64,000 nt of DNA from Staphylococcus sp. IVB6181 (lineage in GTDB: Bacteria > Bacillota > Bacilli > Staphylococcales > Staphylococcaceae), in the NCBI RefSeq assembly GCF_025561445.1, contig NZ_CP095096.1:1529822-1593821 (forward strand), written 5' to 3'. The notes beneath the pieces were generated by a model, which was given only the letters and a program-made list of their open reading frames with translations, did not search any database and had not been told where the DNA came from. Each line of letters starts with the position of its first letter. The first letter of the stretch is position 1. Made by a program: the position numbers and the translations under genes. Below are positions 10,533 to 21,057 of this stretch, piece by piece.

Positions 10533-11699
10533 ATGAGATTTTTAACCTCTGGAGAATCCCATGGGCCGCAACTGACTGTTATTGTAGAAGGTGTTCCGGC
10601 AAATTTAGCTGTTACAGCTGAAGACATTAATGTTGAAATGTTTAAGCGTCAAGGCGGATATGGCCGCGGACGCCGCATGAAAATTGAAAAAGACGCTGTT
10701 GAAATTGTTTCTGGTGTAAGAAATGGTTATACATTAGGCAGTCCGATTACGATTGTGGTAACAAATGATGATTTTACACACTGGAGAAATATTATGGGTG
10801 TTGCTCCTATTTCTGAAGAAGAACAAGAACAGATGAAACGCACCATCTCTAAACCACGTCCCGGACATGCTGATCTTGTAGGCGGAATTAAATACAATCA
10901 TCGTGATTTAAGAAATGTATTAGAACGTTCATCTGCTAGAGAAACAGCTGCTCGCGTTGCTGTAGGTGCACTATGCAAAATCTTGCTGAAACAATTAGAT
11001 ATCGATATCTTCAGCCGTGTTGTTGAAATCGGCGGTATCAAAGATGATGAAGCATACGATTTAGAAACGATTAAATCACATGAAGACAATAATGACGTTC
11101 GTGTTATTAATGAAGAAAAAGCACAAGCAATCAGAGATTTAATCGATCAAGCTAAAAAGGATGGAGATTCGCTAGGCGGTGTCGTTCAAGTAATTGTGGA
11201 TAATATGCCTGTAGGTGTCGGCAGTTATGTCCATTATGATCGAAAACTCGATGGCAGAGTCGCACAAGGTGTAGTCGGCATTAACGCATTCAAAGGCGTA
11301 AGTTTCGGTGAAGGGTTTAAAGCAGCTGAAAAACCAGGCAGCCAAATCCAAGATCCTATTCTCTATGATGAAACGAACGGCTATACACGCTCATCCAATC
11401 ATTTAGGCGGATTAGAAGGCGGTATGAGTAATGGTATGCCGATTGTAGTGAATGGCGTTATGAAACCTATTCCTACTTTATATAAGCCGCTTGCATCAGT
11501 TGATATTGAGACGAAAGAACCTTTCAAAGCAACAATAGAACGTTCAGACAGCTGTGCAGTACCCGCAGCAAGTATTGTATGTGAACATGCAGTCGCATTT
11601 GAATTGACTAAAGCATTGCTGGAAGAGTTCCAATCCAATTATATGGAACAGCTCAAAGAACAAGTCGCAGAACGCAGACAACGCAACATTGAATTTTAA
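10533..11699 (+). CDS. aroC: chorismate synthase
   Basis: The last step of the shikimate pathway: 5-enolpyruvylshikimate 3-phosphate to chorismate, using reduced FMN. The 388 aa protein has SGESHGPQ at its N-terminus, GRGRRM, and [13 protein letters not shown] near the C-terminus. The ATG at 10533 with ATGGAGTG upstream gives the usual staphylococcal N-terminus [11 protein letters not shown]; an in-frame start at 10482 is rejected. It is the first gene of aroC-aroB-aroA. Confidence 0.97.
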   Translation: MRFLTSGESHGPQLTVIVEGVPANLAVTAEDINVEMFKRQGGYGRGRRMKIEKDAVEIVSGVRNGYTLGSPITIVVTNDDFTHWRNIMGVAPISEEEQEQMKRTISKPRPGHADLVGGIKYNHRDLRNVLERSSARETAARVAVGALCKILLKQLDIDIFSRVVEIGGIKDDEAYDLETIKSHEDNNDVRVINEEKAQAIRDLIDQAKKDGDSLGGVVQVIVDNMPVGVGSYVHYDRKLDGRVAQGVVGINAFKGVSFGEGFKAAEKPGSQIQDPILYDETNGYTRSSNHLGGLEGGMSNGMPIVVNGVMKPIPTLYKPLASVDIETKEPFKATIERSDSCAVPAASIVCEHAVAFELTKALLEEFQSNYMEQLKEQVAERRQRNIEF

Positions 11700-11716
11700 A
11701 ATCTAAGGTGATACGT

Positions 11717-12793
11717 ATGCAACTAATGACAACTTATAAAGAGGATAATTATCCGATTATTATCCAACACAATGCATTAACAGAATTAAATCATTTTCTA
11801 ACAAATTATCGCGATGTTGTATTTATTATCGATAAGAACGTAGAACACGCGCATCCGAATAAATTAAATCAGGCACTTTCATCTATTGTGCCTGAACAAA
11901 TTACACATGTTATTCGTATTGAAGGCAGTGAACAATCTAAATCCTTTGAAGTCTACCAAAGCGTTTTAGAACAGTTATTAGAAAAAGGAATTACGCGCAA
12001 CACTTGTATCGTCGCAATCGGCGGCGGTGTAACAGGAGACTTTTCAGGGTTTGTGGCTGCGACATTATTACGCGGCGTTGATTTTATTCAAGTCCCAACG
12101 ACAATTTTAGCGCATGACTCAAGTGTAGGAGGCAAAGTAGGGATTAATACACCGCAAGGTAAAAATCTAGTAGGGGCTTTTTATCGCCCTTCAGCGGTTA
12201 TCTATGATTTAGACTTTCTCACTTCTTTGCCTTATACCGAAATCACCAGCGGCTATGCAGAAGTTTATAAACATGCATTATTAAACGGACAAGCAGCGCT
12301 GAATGATATCGAATTGAATTTTCCTGACCGATCAAGCTTAGCAGCATTGCATCACTTAGATGACTTTTTGCTTAAAGGAATTGAAACTAAATTAAATATT
12401 GTTGTGGCTGATGAGCATGAACAAGGCAAACGCAAATTCTTAAATCTCGGCCATACGTTTGGACATGCGATTGAGTATCATGAGAAAATAGCACATGGTC
12501 ATGCAGTGATGATAGGTATTTTATATCAATTCATTATTTCAAACCTCTTGCTCCATACAAATTACGATATCCAACACTTTAAAGATTATTTCAAACAACT
12601 GGATTATCCATTGGAAGTCGTACTAAACGCTGACTTTGAGCCTTTATTAGAATTAATGTTAAAAGATAAAAAGAATGATAAAAACGGCATTCAAATGGTG
12701 TTATTGTCTTCTATCGGCAATCCGGTCGTACATCATGTTGATAACGATGTGCTTGCTGAAGCCTTTACACAACTACAAAACATAATAAAGTGA
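11717..12793 (+). CDS. aroB: 3-dehydroquinate synthase
   Basis: Converts DAHP to 3-dehydroquinate, using NAD and a divalent metal. The 358 aa protein has the nucleotide-binding GGGVTGDFSGFVAATLLRG and VPTTILAHDSSVGGKVG segments, and metal ligands in HTFGHAIE and HGHAVMIG. The ATG at 11717 lies 6 bases after AAGGTG; a GTG at 11708 is part of that RBS. It is seventeen bases from aroC and ten from aroA. Confidence 0.96.
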   Translation: MQLMTTYKEDNYPIIIQHNALTELNHFLTNYRDVVFIIDKNVEHAHPNKLNQALSSIVPEQITHVIRIEGSEQSKSFEVYQSVLEQLLEKGITRNTCIVAIGGGVTGDFSGFVAATLLRGVDFIQVPTTILAHDSSVGGKVGINTPQGKNLVGAFYRPSAVIYDLDFLTSLPYTEITSGYAEVYKHALLNGQAALNDIELNFPDRSSLAALHHLDDFLLKGIETKLNIVVADEHEQGKRKFLNLGHTFGHAIEYHEKIAHGHAVMIGILYQFIISNLLLHTNYDIQHFKDYFKQLDYPLEVVLNADFEPLLELMLKDKKNDKNGIQMVLLSSIGNPVVHHVDNDVLAEAFTQLQNIIK

Positions 12794-12803
12794 GTGAAGA
12801 TAA

Positions 12804-14102
12804 ATGAGTAAAACCGAATTAATTAATGTACAAGGGCCTTTGCGCGGTGAAATCGAAGTGCCGGGCGACAAATCCATGACTCATCGTGCGATCATGTTGA
12901 GTGCTTTAGCAGAAGGCAAATCAACAATATATAAACCGCTTCTCGCTGAAGACTGTCTCCGCACCATTCACATCTTCCGCTTATTAGGCGTTCGATTTGA
13001 AATCAGCGACGATCAAGTCATCGTAGAATCTCCCGGCTACCAAAACTTTACTACACCGCACCAAGCACTTTATACAGGCAACTCAGGTACTACAACACGT
13101 CTGCTTGCCGGGTTGCTTTCCGGATTAGGCATCGAAAGTGTACTTTCAGGCGATGCTTCTATCGGCAACCGTCCTATGAACCGAGTAATTGATCCATTGA
13201 CTGAAATGGGTGCTGATATACACGGTGTAGAAGGCAATTACACACCTTTAATTATTAAAAAAGGGCAAATTAAAGGTATTCAATATAAAATGCCGGTTGC
13301 TAGTGCACAAGTGAAAAGTGCGATTTTATTTGCCAGCTTATTCTCTGATGAACCATCTGTAATTGAAGAAATCGGAATGACACGCAATCATACAGAAACT
13401 ATGTTTGAACATTACCATATTCCTATTAAAACAGAAGGCATGCGCATTGAAACAGTTCCGAATGCAATTCAAGACATTCAACCAGCAGATTTCCAAGTTC
13501 CAGGTGATATTTCATCTGCAGCGTTCTTTATCGTTGCTGCCTTAATAACACCTGATAGTGATGTTACAATTCATAATGTAGGTATGAATGAGACACGTTC
13601 TGGTATCATAGATGTCGTGAAAGCAATGGATGCAAATATTGAAATCTTCAACGAAAAGAACGGTGCTGAACCGACTGCATCGCTGCGTGTACGCTATACA
13701 CCTGATTTGAAGCCGTTAAATATGGCTGATGCGTTAGTAACACGTGCGATTGATGAAATACCTATCATTGCATTGCTGTGTACACAAGCACAGGGTTCTA
13801 GCGTAATTAGAGATGCAGAAGAGTTAAAATACAAAGAGACTGACCGTATTGAAACAACATCTAATGAATTAGGCTTGCTCGGCTTTGAAGTACATTCGAC
13901 AAATGATGGTTTTGTCATTCATCCGTCAACATTTGAACGACCTGCAGAAGTCAGTTCTTATACAGACCATCGTATCGGTATGACTTTAGCCATTGCTTCA
14001 TTGTTGAGTGATGACACGATTTCAATTCATAACTTCGATGCAGTCAATACATCATTCCCAGAATTCTTGCCATTGTTAAAATCAATTGCTCAGAAAGGAT
14101 AA
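12804..14102 (+). CDS. aroA: EPSP synthase (3-phosphoshikimate 1-carboxyvinyltransferase)
   Basis: Joins shikimate 3-phosphate and phosphoenolpyruvate. The 432 aa protein has [10 protein letters not shown] near residue 21, [10 protein letters not shown] near residue 93, and LKYKETDRI. The GNSGTTTR form with Ala two residues later in LLAG resembles class II, glyphosate-tolerant staphylococcal enzymes, but tolerance cannot be read from the sequence with certainty. It is the third gene of the aro operon; the TPR gene starts 4 bases after its stop. Confidence 0.96.
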   Translation: MSKTELINVQGPLRGEIEVPGDKSMTHRAIMLSALAEGKSTIYKPLLAEDCLRTIHIFRLLGVRFEISDDQVIVESPGYQNFTTPHQALYTGNSGTTTRLLAGLLSGLGIESVLSGDASIGNRPMNRVIDPLTEMGADIHGVEGNYTPLIIKKGQIKGIQYKMPVASAQVKSAILFASLFSDEPSVIEEIGMTRNHTETMFEHYHIPIKTEGMRIETVPNAIQDIQPADFQVPGDISSAAFFIVAALITPDSDVTIHNVGMNETRSGIIDVVKAMDANIEIFNEKNGAEPTASLRVRYTPDLKPLNMADALVTRAIDEIPIIALLCTQAQGSSVIRDAEELKYKETDRIETTSNELGLLGFEVHSTNDGFVIHPSTFERPAEVSSYTDHRIGMTLAIASLLSDDTISIHNFDAVNTSFPEFLPLLKSIAQKG

Positions 14103-14106
14103 TATT

Positions 14107-15354
14107 ATGGAAGACACACAGAAATTAATTGATGATATTCATCTACAAAAGATAGATAACTTAGACAGCAGGGTAGAAAATGCAATTACCTCTGCTGACG
14201 ATGATACTTTGTTCATGCTTGGAGAAACACTGTATAATTACGGATTGACGCCGCAAGGGTTAGAAGTATTCAGAGCGTTGTATCATAAATTTCCTAACGA
14301 ACCGGAACTGTTGATTTACTTTATAGAAGGGCTCATTTCTGAAGATAAAACAGATGAGGCTTTAGAACATTTAAACCAAGCAGACTTAACAACAGAACGC
14401 TTAATGTTAGAAGCAGATTTATATCAGCAAATTAATATGCTAGAAGTCGCAATCGATAAAGTACAAGAAGCAATCGAATTAGAACCTAACGATCCAGTGC
14501 TGCACTTCGCATTAGCTGAACTTATGTATTTTGACGGTCAATATTTACGTGCTTCTGCAGAGTATGAAACAGTACTTGAAACAGGAGAGTACATGGTTAA
14601 CGGTGTTAATTTGTATGCTCGTTTAGCAGACAGTGCATTGCAAAGCGGCAACTATGATGATGCAATTCAATTGTTCGATGAAATCCATGAACAAGATATG
14701 ACACCAGAAGATTACATGAAAAAAGCACTTGCTTATGAAAAAAATGATTTGATTCAAGAAGCTGTTAAAATCATGCGTGTGTTGATGGATAAAGATCCGG
14801 ATTATATTCAAGGCTATTTCTACTTGCAGCAGCTCTACTTGCAGCAAAGAGATTATAAATCAGCGATTGAAGTAGGGCATGAAGGTTTAAGACTGAACGA
14901 ATTCTACAAAGAACTGATGCTGTCTACAGGTAAAATCGAAATCGATCAAGGTGATCAAGAACAAGGGGTTCAATTAATGCTGAAAGCCCTAGAAATTGAT
15001 AATTCTTACCAAGAACCGCTGATTGAACTCAGCAGTTTATACCGTACAAAAGATGATGCTGAATCTATTATCGGTTTATTAAAATATGCAAATGAAGATG
15101 ACTTAGACCCAAGATTTATGTGGAACTTAGCTTATGCCATGGGTGAAGAAGAACGCGACAAAGAAGCACAGCATTTCTTCGACTTAGCTTATCCGACATT
15201 TGAAAATAATCCAGATTTCTTAGGAGACTATTATTTCTTCCTCATCGAAACTGGACAAGTCGAACAAGCTAAAGCATTGCTGCCGAAATTAATGGAATTA
15301 GATCCTAATAATGATGAGTGGCAACAAGAAGCTGAACGTTTACAATCTTTTTAA
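14107..15354 (+). CDS. tetratricopeptide repeat protein (YpiA-like)
   Basis: A predicted cytosolic scaffold of 415 aa built almost wholly of TPR-like helical pairs (for example AIELEPNDPVLHFALAELMYFDGQYLRASAEY around residues 120-150, seen as A/L/Y-spaced repeats). There is no catalytic motif, signal peptide or membrane segment. The ATG at 14107 follows AAAGGA and starts just after aroA; the position after aroA and before ypiB is conserved in Bacillales. Its binding partner is not known to me. Confidence 0.85.
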   Translation: MEDTQKLIDDIHLQKIDNLDSRVENAITSADDDTLFMLGETLYNYGLTPQGLEVFRALYHKFPNEPELLIYFIEGLISEDKTDEALEHLNQADLTTERLMLEADLYQQINMLEVAIDKVQEAIELEPNDPVLHFALAELMYFDGQYLRASAEYETVLETGEYMVNGVNLYARLADSALQSGNYDDAIQLFDEIHEQDMTPEDYMKKALAYEKNDLIQEAVKIMRVLMDKDPDYIQGYFYLQQLYLQQRDYKSAIEVGHEGLRLNEFYKELMLSTGKIEIDQGDQEQGVQLMLKALEIDNSYQEPLIELSSLYRTKDDAESIIGLLKYANEDDLDPRFMWNLAYAMGEEERDKEAQHFFDLAYPTFENNPDFLGDYYFFLIETGQVEQAKALLPKLMELDPNNDEWQQEAERLQSF

Positions 15355-15372
15355 TACGTTGGTGAAAAGTAC

Positions 15373-15930
15373 ATGATAGACTTTGAAAGTTTGAATCTGA
15401 AAAAGAATAATTTAATAGATTACTTGTTATTCAACTATGCGTTTAAATCAAGAATCAGTGTTTGGGTGCTGAACTTAATCAAGTCTGATATTCAGCGCCT
15501 TGAAAGTATTTATTTTGTAGATACACCTATCACTAGTCATGCAACTTTAGAAATCGCAGTGACAGAAAGCGATGAAATCGGTATTCAATTTACGCAAAAC
15601 CACAAACGTTTGTATAATACCAACGAAATTTTCCATGTGATTGCCTATGAACGGCCATCTTTTGATATTAAGATTCATTTACCTAAAAGAGATGCCAGAA
15701 TTGACGAAGTCCTGCTTTCTCAACTGCTTTCATCACCAGATTATACATCGCATTTAAGCGACTTGTATGCAGTGACAATGACTCCGCAAGCAGAACTGTC
15801 GTTGATTAATCATTTACAAAATACGATTGATTTGAGTCTGCAGATCAATGACTCAGAATACTTTTACAGACTATCTCACTTATTAAATACGATTAAAACA
15901 AAGTCCTATAATTTTCCAACGAAGGAATGA
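15373..15930 (+). CDS. ypiB: UPF0302 family protein YpiB
   Basis: A 185 aa conserved Firmicute protein of the UPF0302/YpiB family; function uncertain. LLFNYAFKSRISVWVLNLIKSD near the N-terminus is typical, and the C-terminal part (DLSLQINDSEYFYRLSHLL) resembles the short IDEAL-type domain of this family. It lies 18 bases after the TPR gene, in the conserved aroA-ypiA-ypiB order. Confidence 0.8.
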   Translation: MIDFESLNLKKNNLIDYLLFNYAFKSRISVWVLNLIKSDIQRLESIYFVDTPITSHATLEIAVTESDEIGIQFTQNHKRLYNTNEIFHVIAYERPSFDIKIHLPKRDARIDEVLLSQLLSSPDYTSHLSDLYAVTMTPQAELSLINHLQNTIDLSLQINDSEYFYRLSHLLNTIKTKSYNFPTKE

Positions 15931-15935
15931 ATCTG

Positions 15936-16550
15936 ATGAGTCTTTTACAGTGGTGGAAATGGGCTGTTTATTCACGCCCATTTCTTTTATTAGCTTTGGT
16001 ATGTAATGCTTTAGGTACCATTTACGGATACATATGGTATGGCAGCCAGCTTAGTGAGACACCTTGGCAATTCTTAATATTTGTACCTGACAGTCCCACG
16101 GCTTCACTCTTTTTATGTTTTGCATTAGTGTTAATGCTCTTTAATAAAAATAATGCAATCATTGAAGCGCTTGCTTTTACAACACTTATTAAATACGGAG
16201 TCTGGGCTGTCATTATGAATTTGATATTATTTTATCAATACAATGAAGTCACAATCAGCGGGATGATGCTGCTGCTTTCTCATGGTATTATGGCATTGCA
16301 AGCATTGTTATTTTACCCTAGATTTAAAGTTACTTTGCTAGGCGGTGTCGTTTCAATGGTTTGGATTTTCCATAATGACTTGATCGACTATGTCTTTATG
16401 CAGTTTCCGTACTATCCATTCATTGCTTCGCACATAGAACTAGTAGCATATATTGCGTTCTTGTTAAGTATATTAAGCTTAATTTTATACTTTTATTTAA
16501 AGTCGTTAATACAGCACAAATTGTTTGACCAAAGTTTACGTTCTCAGTAA
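15936..16550 (+). CDS. DUF1405 membrane protein (YpjA-like)
   Basis: A 204 aa integral membrane protein of the DUF1405 family with about five to six hydrophobic helices (near residues 15-35, 55-70, 75-95, 110-130, 135-150 and 170-195) separated by short loops. Function unknown. The start at 15936 is preferred because GAAGGA (15921-15926) is then 9 bases away; the ATG at 15927 overlaps the previous stop and touches the RBS. Confidence 0.78.
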   Translation: MSLLQWWKWAVYSRPFLLLALVCNALGTIYGYIWYGSQLSETPWQFLIFVPDSPTASLFLCFALVLMLFNKNNAIIEALAFTTLIKYGVWAVIMNLILFYQYNEVTISGMMLLLSHGIMALQALLFYPRFKVTLLGGVVSMVWIFHNDLIDYVFMQFPYYPFIASHIELVAYIAFLLSILSLILYFYLKSLIQHKLFDQSLRSQ

Positions 16551-16576
16551 AATAATGTTATAAAGGAGTGAGAATT

Positions 16577-17272
16577 TTGTCTTTAGTAAGTATGATAATT
16601 TATTTTGCGATATTAATGATTTTACCGCTTTGGGCACAACACAAAGTCAAATCAACTTATGAAAAGTATTCACAAGTTCGATCAACAAGCGGTAAAACAG
16701 GACGAGAAGTGGCTGAAGAAATATTACATGCCAATGGTATAAATGACGTTGAAGTTTTAGAAGGCGAAGGTTTCTTATCAGACCACTACGACCCATCTAA
16801 AAAAGTAATTCGTTTATCTCCTGCGAACTACAATCGTCCAAGTGTTGCTGGTACAGCCATCGCAGCACACGAAGTAGGACATGCGATTCAAGATGCTCAA
16901 GGTTATTTCTATTTAAGATTCAGACATGCTTTATTCCCATTAGCAAATATCGGCAGCAGCTTGTCTTATATTTTAATTATGGCAGGTATCGTATTGACAT
17001 CTATGCAGATGGCAATCGGTTCAACTGCATTATGGATCGGTATTTTCTTAATGGCATTCGCAGTCTTATTCTCAATCATAACCTTGCCGGTAGAGTTTGA
17101 CGCAAGTAAGAGAGCAATTAATAACATTAAAGATTTGAATATCGTTAACGACAAAGAATATAAACACGCACGAAAAGTGTTAAGTGCAGCCGCAATGACA
17201 TATGTAGCTTCTACAGCAGTTGCAGTTGCCGAACTATTAAGATTCATCTTAATTGCACGCTCTAGTGATTAA
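16577..17272 (+). CDS. zinc metallopeptidase, YugP family
   Basis: A membrane zinc peptidase of 231 aa. AAHEVGHAIQ (HExxH) near residue 98 gives the zinc-binding and catalytic residues. An N-terminal helix (residues 5-20) and two or three helices from about residue 120 to 225 anchor it. The TTG at 16577 is chosen because AAAGGAGTG is 7 bases upstream. The substrate is not known. It is followed by a strong terminator. Confidence 0.85.
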   Translation: MSLVSMIIYFAILMILPLWAQHKVKSTYEKYSQVRSTSGKTGREVAEEILHANGINDVEVLEGEGFLSDHYDPSKKVIRLSPANYNRPSVAGTAIAAHEVGHAIQDAQGYFYLRFRHALFPLANIGSSLSYILIMAGIVLTSMQMAIGSTALWIGIFLMAFAVLFSIITLPVEFDASKRAINNIKDLNIVNDKEYKHARKVLSAAAMTYVASTAVAVAELLRFILIARSSD

Positions 17273-17292
17273 TAAGCACTTATACAGTTTGA

Positions 17293-17321
17293 GGCCTTGC
17301 TGATTTCAGCAAGGCTTTTTC
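17293..17321 (+). terminator. terminator after the YugP-like gene
   Basis: GCCTTGCTGA (17294-17303) pairs with TCAGCAAGGC (17306-17315) and is followed by T5. Confidence 0.9.
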
Positions 17322-17401
17322 ATTTTGCCGATTGCACTTAAAATGCATAATAAAAAAATATAAGATATACTAAGAGATAAGATGTAAGGAGATGAAAACG
17401 C

Positions 17402-17719
17402 ATGAAAACAATGTTAGAAATGCAAAAAGAAGTAGACGCATATATAGGACAATTCAAAGTCGGTTATTTCTCGCCGCTTGCGAATTTAGCACGCCTTACT
17501 GAAGAAGTAGGCGAACTTGCACGAGAAATCAATCATGTGTATGGAGAAAAGAAAAAGAAATCAACAGAAGCCGAAAATACAATTAAAGCAGAACTCGGCG
17601 ATAACCTTTTTGTTTTACTGTGTATCGCAAATTCATTAGATATCGATATGACAGAAAGCTTTAATGAAACAATGGATAAATTTAATCATCGAGATAAAGA
17701 TCGATTTGAACGTAAATAA
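17402..17719 (+). CDS. MazG-like nucleotide pyrophosphohydrolase (YpjD-like)
   Basis: A small all-alpha NTP pyrophosphatase of 105 aa, a single MazG-type domain. The metal-binding helices are visible: EEVGELAREI (ExxE) near residue 31 and ELGDNLFVLL (ExxD) near residue 65. Such proteins hydrolyse (d)NTPs to monophosphates, but the exact substrate is unknown. AAGGAGATG lies just upstream. In Bacillus the same gene stands near bshA. Confidence 0.87.
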   Translation: MKTMLEMQKEVDAYIGQFKVGYFSPLANLARLTEEVGELAREINHVYGEKKKKSTEAENTIKAELGDNLFVLLCIANSLDIDMTESFNETMDKFNHRDKDRFERK

Positions 17720-17755
17720 AAACAAAATAGAGAGATAAAGGAGAGTCGGTTTGAA

Positions 17756-18886
17756 ATGAAGATAGGAATTACATGTTATCCTTCTATGGGAGGTTCGGGC
17801 GTTATTGCGACTGAACTTGGGATACTCCTTGCTGAAAGGGGAAACGATGTCCACTTTATCACTTCAAACTTGCCATTTCGTATCAGAAAGCCGCTTCCGA
17901 ATATTACTTTCCACCAAGTAGAAGTTAATCAATATGCTGTCTTTCAATACCCGCCGTATGATATCAGTTTAAGCACTAAAATTGCTTCTGTCATTAAAGA
18001 ATATGACTTAGACATTTTGCATATGCATTATGCTGTACCGCATGCGATTTGCGGTATTTTAGGCCGTCAAATGTCTGGCAAAGACGTTAAAATTATGACG
18101 ACATTGCATGGTACTGATATTACAGTATTAGGGTATGACCATTCGCTTAAGGATGCGATTAAATTCGGTATTGAAAATAGTGATGTTGTGACAAGTGTCA
18201 GTCAATCACTCGCAAAGCAAACACAAGAAATCATCGGTACTAAAAAGGAAATCGTACCCATCTATAACTTTGTCAGAGAAATAGATTTTCCGACTCAGCG
18301 CAACGATGCTTTAAGAGAAGTTTACGGTATCAGTCCTGATGAGAAAGTATTGATTCACGTTTCTAACTTCAGACAAGTAAAACGTATAGATACCATCGTT
18401 GAAACATTTAAAAAGGTCCATGATCAAATACCATCGAAATTATTATTGTTAGGCGACGGGCCGGAACTGATGGAAATGAAACGTCTTGTGAGAAAGCTAG
18501 ACATTGAAGCTGATGTATTGTTCTTAGGCAAACAGGAATTTGTCAATCAGTTCTATCAAATGTCAGACTTGGTGCTGCTGCTCAGCGAAAAAGAAAGTTT
18601 CGGTTTGACTTTGCTTGAAGCAATGAAAACCGGTGTTGTGCCTATCGGTTCAACAGCAGGCGGTATAAAAGAAGTGATTAAACACGAAGAAACAGGCTTT
18701 ATTGTCGATATCGGAGATAGCGACAAGGCTAGCGAATATGCGATTGAGTTGCTTACAAATGATGCATTATATCAACGTTTGCGTACACAGATGCTAGAAG
18801 ATATCGCAGAGCGTTTCAATTCAGAACATATCGCAGATCAATATGAATACTACTATAAGCAGATGTTAGAGGGAAAACATGAATAA
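17756..18886 (+). CDS. bshA: N-acetyl-alpha-D-glucosaminyl L-malate synthase
   Basis: The first step of bacillithiol synthesis: GlcNAc from UDP-GlcNAc is joined to L-malate. The 376 aa GT4 retaining glycosyltransferase has an N-terminal [11 protein letters not shown] loop and the C-terminal [16 protein letters not shown] segment containing the donor-binding E-x7-E. AAGGAG precedes the start. Its last 8 bases overlap cca, so bshA, cca and birA are translationally coupled. Confidence 0.95.
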   Translation: MKIGITCYPSMGGSGVIATELGILLAERGNDVHFITSNLPFRIRKPLPNITFHQVEVNQYAVFQYPPYDISLSTKIASVIKEYDLDILHMHYAVPHAICGILGRQMSGKDVKIMTTLHGTDITVLGYDHSLKDAIKFGIENSDVVTSVSQSLAKQTQEIIGTKKEIVPIYNFVREIDFPTQRNDALREVYGISPDEKVLIHVSNFRQVKRIDTIVETFKKVHDQIPSKLLLLGDGPELMEMKRLVRKLDIEADVLFLGKQEFVNQFYQMSDLVLLLSEKESFGLTLLEAMKTGVVPIGSTAGGIKEVIKHEETGFIVDIGDSDKASEYAIELLTNDALYQRLRTQMLEDIAERFNSEHIADQYEYYYKQMLEGKHE

Positions 18887-20078
18887 AGATTTATTTTTAA
18901 AAGCAGCGCCAATTTTAAATCAAATAAAAAGTCATGGTTATGAAGCCTATTATATCGGAGGTTCAGTCAGAGATTATTTGATGGGCCGTCCTATTCATGA
19001 TATCGATATCACTACGAGTGCGGATCCAGATGAAATCGAAACTATTTTTGAACATACGATTCCGATTGGGAAAGAACACGGCACGATTAATGTGGTATTC
19101 AACCATGAAAATTATGAAGTAACAACTTATCGAGCTGAAGGCGAATATAAAGACCATCGACGCCCGGACGAAGTCTTCTTTGTCCGCGATTTATATAAAG
19201 ATGTAGAACGCAGAGACTTTACGATGAATGCGATTGCGATGGATACTGATTTTAATATCAGAGATTATTTCGGCGGCTATGAAGATATTCAAAAACAGCG
19301 TATTGTCACGGTTGGCGAAGCAAATGAACGCTTTAATGAAGATGCACTGCGTATCTTGCGCGGATTGCGATTCAAATCCCAATTAGGCTTTGAAATTGAA
19401 GGACATACGTATGAAGCAATGAAAAATAAAATGCCGGATACAGGTTATCTATCAATTGAACGTATCATCGTCGAGCTTGTTAAGTTATTAGAAGGTAAAG
19501 ATGCGGCTGAAGTGTATCCAATGCTGCTGGCATTAGACTTCTTCAAATATGTACCGTTTTTCAAAGACTATGATATGACACAAGTCGAGATTGATGAACC
19601 GTTAACATTGGAATTGTTGATAGCAATCTTATTATTCAAACAGCCAGAAGTAAACGGTGCACTGGCTAAGCTGAAAATCAGCAACGACCGCAAGAAACAA
19701 ATTCAACGTTATGTTCAACTCTTTGAACAGTTAGGTACACTTAATGGCAAAAAACAATTACGTGTACTTGTGTATGATTATGGTTTGTCTGTTTTATCTT
19801 ATATACTAACCATGCAAGCTACATTAGAGAAGAATGATATTCCATTAAGCCATCCGCTGATATTTAATCAAAAAACGATAGAGGCAATCTACGAAAATCT
19901 TCCGATTTATCAAAGAACCGATATAGCAATCAATGGTAAAATTATTTTAGAAACATTAAATCGTAAAGGCGGTCCATGGTTAAAAGAAGCACTCAGAGCG
20001 ATAGAATGTGCCATTATTAATAATGAACTGTCCAATGAACAAAGCGAAATCATAAAATGGGTGAAAACAAATGTCTAA
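18879..20078 (+). CDS. cca: CCA tRNA nucleotidyltransferase
   Basis: Adds or repairs the 3' CCA end of tRNAs. The 399 aa class II enzyme has [18 protein letters not shown] with the catalytic DxD near residue 42, and [12 protein letters not shown] near residue 110. RBS AGAGGG lies inside the end of bshA. It overlaps birA by 8 bases. The length fits Bacillales enzymes that add both C and A. Confidence 0.96.
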   Translation: MNKDLFLKAAPILNQIKSHGYEAYYIGGSVRDYLMGRPIHDIDITTSADPDEIETIFEHTIPIGKEHGTINVVFNHENYEVTTYRAEGEYKDHRRPDEVFFVRDLYKDVERRDFTMNAIAMDTDFNIRDYFGGYEDIQKQRIVTVGEANERFNEDALRILRGLRFKSQLGFEIEGHTYEAMKNKMPDTGYLSIERIIVELVKLLEGKDAAEVYPMLLALDFFKYVPFFKDYDMTQVEIDEPLTLELLIAILLFKQPEVNGALAKLKISNDRKKQIQRYVQLFEQLGTLNGKKQLRVLVYDYGLSVLSYILTMQATLEKNDIPLSHPLIFNQKTIEAIYENLPIYQRTDIAINGKIILETLNRKGGPWLKEALRAIECAIINNELSNEQSEIIKWVKTNV

Positions 20079-21042
20079 ATACAGTCAAGATGTTGTAAAA
20101 ATTTTATATGATCATCAGCCTGAATATATTTCTGGTCAAATGATTGCAGAGCAGCTGCAGATTTCTCGAACTGCAGTCAAAAAAATCATTGATCAGCTTA
20201 AAGCAGAAGGCTGCGTCATCAATTCAGTCAACCATAGAGGTCATCAGTTAGAACAACTGGCAGACACTTGGTATCCTGGTATTGTAGAACAAATTGTTGA
20301 TGAACAAGGCTTTTTTAAGAAAACATTGGTTTTCGATACCATCGATTCAACACAACTAGCAGCAAAACAAGAACTTGTCGGCAATCAAGATTCAATTATT
20401 GTGTTAAGCAATGAACAAACTAAAGGGCGCGGTCGTTTTAACCGCTTCTGGGATTCAGAAAAAGGAAAAGGGCTATGGATGAGCGCAGTCTTTCGTCCGA
20501 ATGTACCTTTCTCTTTAATTACGACTTTTAATTTGTTTATGGCCTTAGCAATAAGAGAAAGTATTCAACCTTTTTCCAACGACAAAGTCGAAATCAAATG
20601 GCCTAACGACATTTATATCGGCAGTAAAAAGGTCTGCGGTTTCTTAACAGAAATGTCTGCGAACAGTGATGGTATTGAAGCTGTTATTTGTGGAATAGGT
20701 ATTAATATGAACCAAAAATCAGATGAGTTTCCAAAAGAAATTGCACATCGTGCGACAAGTATATTGAACCATGCGGATCAAAAAATCGATCGTTATCAGT
20801 TTTTAGACGTATTGCTGGGCAATATGAAAAAACGCTATATACAATTTCTGACAGTGCCGTTTGAAGACATCAGAGAAGAATACAGAACACATTCAAATAT
20901 TTGGCAACGCACGTTGAAGTTCACAGAGAACGACACAGTATTTACTGGTCAAGCATTGGATATTGATAAAGACGGCTTTTTGCAAGTCGTTGATGAAGAG
21001 GGCAAACCACACCGCTTAATGAGTGCTGATATTGATTTATAG
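20071..21042 (+). CDS. birA: bifunctional biotin ligase / biotin operon repressor
   Basis: Activates biotin to biotinyl-AMP, loads it on biotin carboxyl carrier proteins, and represses biotin genes. The 323 aa protein has an N-terminal winged helix ([16 protein letters not shown], residues 22-37), the adenylate loop GRGRFNRFW near residue 116, KWPNDIYIG near residue 172 and GIGINMN near residue 208. The complete DNA-binding domain marks it as a group II BirA. No biotin genes are in this window. Confidence 0.95.
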   Translation: MSKYSQDVVKILYDHQPEYISGQMIAEQLQISRTAVKKIIDQLKAEGCVINSVNHRGHQLEQLADTWYPGIVEQIVDEQGFFKKTLVFDTIDSTQLAAKQELVGNQDSIIVLSNEQTKGRGRFNRFWDSEKGKGLWMSAVFRPNVPFSLITTFNLFMALAIRESIQPFSNDKVEIKWPNDIYIGSKKVCGFLTEMSANSDGIEAVICGIGINMNQKSDEFPKEIAHRATSILNHADQKIDRYQFLDVLLGNMKKRYIQFLTVPFEDIREEYRTHSNIWQRTLKFTENDTVFTGQALDIDKDGFLQVVDEEGKPHRLMSADIDL

Positions 21043-21057
21043 GAAGGAGGCGATAAA